DNA of 15,058 nucleotides from JAFGSZ01 sp964492185 (GTDB lineage Bacteria > Bacteroidota > Bacteroidia > Bacteroidales > UBA10428): the NCBI GenBank assembly GCA_964492185.1, contig CAZBJH010000087.1:1-15058 (forward strand), in the 5' to 3' direction. Shown piece after piece: positions 14,511-15,058 of this stretch (positions are counted from its first letter, which is position 1; every line of letters begins with the position of its first letter). Made by a program: the position numbers and the translations under genes. Below the pieces are notes generated by a model, which saw only the letters and a list, made by a program, of their open reading frames with translations, was not told the DNA's origin and ran no database searches.

Positions 14511-14680
14511 AATAGTGTCTGTCCATAATGTCTTCTTTGCCGTGTTACGCTTGTCTGAAAATTGCTCATTTACGACTAGTAAACTCCGCGCTTTCGGACC
14601 GCGCGAGCCTTGCAAATGAAACCTTCTGAACAGACACATGTACGGTTAAACATTTTGACTACTTTATAGACGGACTCTAA
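14511..14680 (+). repeat. Family A interspersed repeat, copy 4
   Basis: The most complete copy: TAGTGTCTGTCCATAA (14513) at the left and TTTATAGACGGACTCTAA (ending 14680) at the right, which are imperfect inverted repeats of each other. The interior hairpin has GTCTGAAAATTGC and GCGCTTTCGGAC arms around TTTACGACTAGTAAA. The TTCTGAACAGACACATG block (about 14625) is shared with copy 2. No ORF. Confidence 0.8.
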
Positions 14681-14734
14681 ATAGGCCGTATTGGTCTTGC
14701 AAGTTTAAAGTTTCATCTATCGATACCTTTCATC

Positions 14735-15058
14735 CGTATATATATTTGCTAAGTTATTAGTAATTAATTTGTTATTTCGTTTAATCAAAGTTGGTGGTAT
14801 TTGTTCACCTGTTGTTTATTCTAAATGGTGTTCACGAGCTCACCCGCTTAGGCGGGATCGGTTGTTCACCTGTTGTTTATTCTAAATGGTGTTCACGAGC
14901 TCACCCGCTTAGGCGGNNNNNNNNNNNNNNNNNNNNNNNNNNNNNNNNNNNNNNNNNNNNNNNNNNNNNNNNNNNNNNNNNNNNNNNNNNNNNNNNNNNN
15001 NNNNNNNNNNNNNNNNGATCGGTTGTTACCTCGCGAATTAATAATTTAATAAGGTGCT
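14735..15058 (+). repeat. Family B composite repeat with at least two 61-bp units, contains gap
   Basis: The left arm (14751-14798, with 14735-14783 matching positions 1-49 inverted) is followed by unit 1 (14803-14863) and unit 2 (from 14864), which is cut by N after its position 53. After the gap, 15017-15024 supplies unit positions 54-61 and the right arm follows to the window end (GTTACCTCGCG, one C fewer than the copy at 13801). Both units share three changes from the 13679 array: GTTTATT for GCTTATT, TATTCTAAA for TATTTTAAA, and TTAGG for TTACG. Confidence 0.85.
14917..15016. other. Assembly gap (100 N)
   Basis: Exactly 100 N, the usual placeholder for a gap of unknown size. Sequence stops and resumes in phase inside a 61-bp tandem unit, so the hidden DNA is probably a whole number of extra units. 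Confidence 0.97.

Overview
The window looks like a piece of an AT-rich Bacteroidota chromosome, probably Bacteroidales or Marinilabiliales-like. The signs are TAnnTTTG-type promoter boxes, weak or absent Shine-Dalgarno sequences, an AsmA-like protein, and a zapA - 6S RNA - rny block. The order is only an inference, since no rRNA or other marker gene is present. A run of exactly 100 N (14917-15016) marks a scaffold gap.

Layout. Positions 1-49 are the cut end of a repeat whose sister copies fill the far right end. 105-1040 (-) is a PAS-GAF sensor without an output domain. 1041-1572 holds a short palindromic interspersed repeat. 1573-4356 (+) is a large AsmA-type envelope protein with a long charged coiled-coil tail. 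It converges on rplS (ribosomal protein L19, 4388-4735, -) across a perfectly symmetrical terminator. 4906-5141 holds a second copy of the interspersed repeat and a 7-bp microsatellite. 5146-6819 (-) is a secreted C69 dipeptidase. The gap 6820-7380 contains a promoter-plus-terminator pair with no gene between them, a candidate small RNA. 7380-10188 (-) is a two-gene cell-wall unit: an exported M23 endopeptidase followed by anmK. Divergent from it, 10325-12743 (+) carries a small coiled-coil protein, zapA, a 6S RNA and rny. 12731-13609 (-) encodes a SirB1/transglutaminase-like protein whose stop overlaps that of rny. From 13612 to the end there are no convincing genes, only repeats.

How the genes fit together. 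The centre is housekeeping: peptidoglycan cutting and recycling (M23, AnmK), division-ring assembly (coiled-coil protein, ZapA), global transcription control (6S RNA) and mRNA turnover (RNase Y). The AsmA-like protein and the C69 dipeptidase are envelope or secreted functions. The accessory signal is in the non-coding DNA, which holds two repeat families. Family A is about 150-190 bp, bounded by TTAGTGTCTGTCCATAA-like and TTTATAGACGGACTCTAA-like ends, with four copies plus one fragment. Family B is an AT-rich hairpin whose apex carries 0, 2, or at least 2 tandem 61-bp units. Family B has three copies at the right end and one inverted partial copy at position 1, and is the most unusual element here. 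I saw no defence system, CRISPR array, transposase or tRNA.
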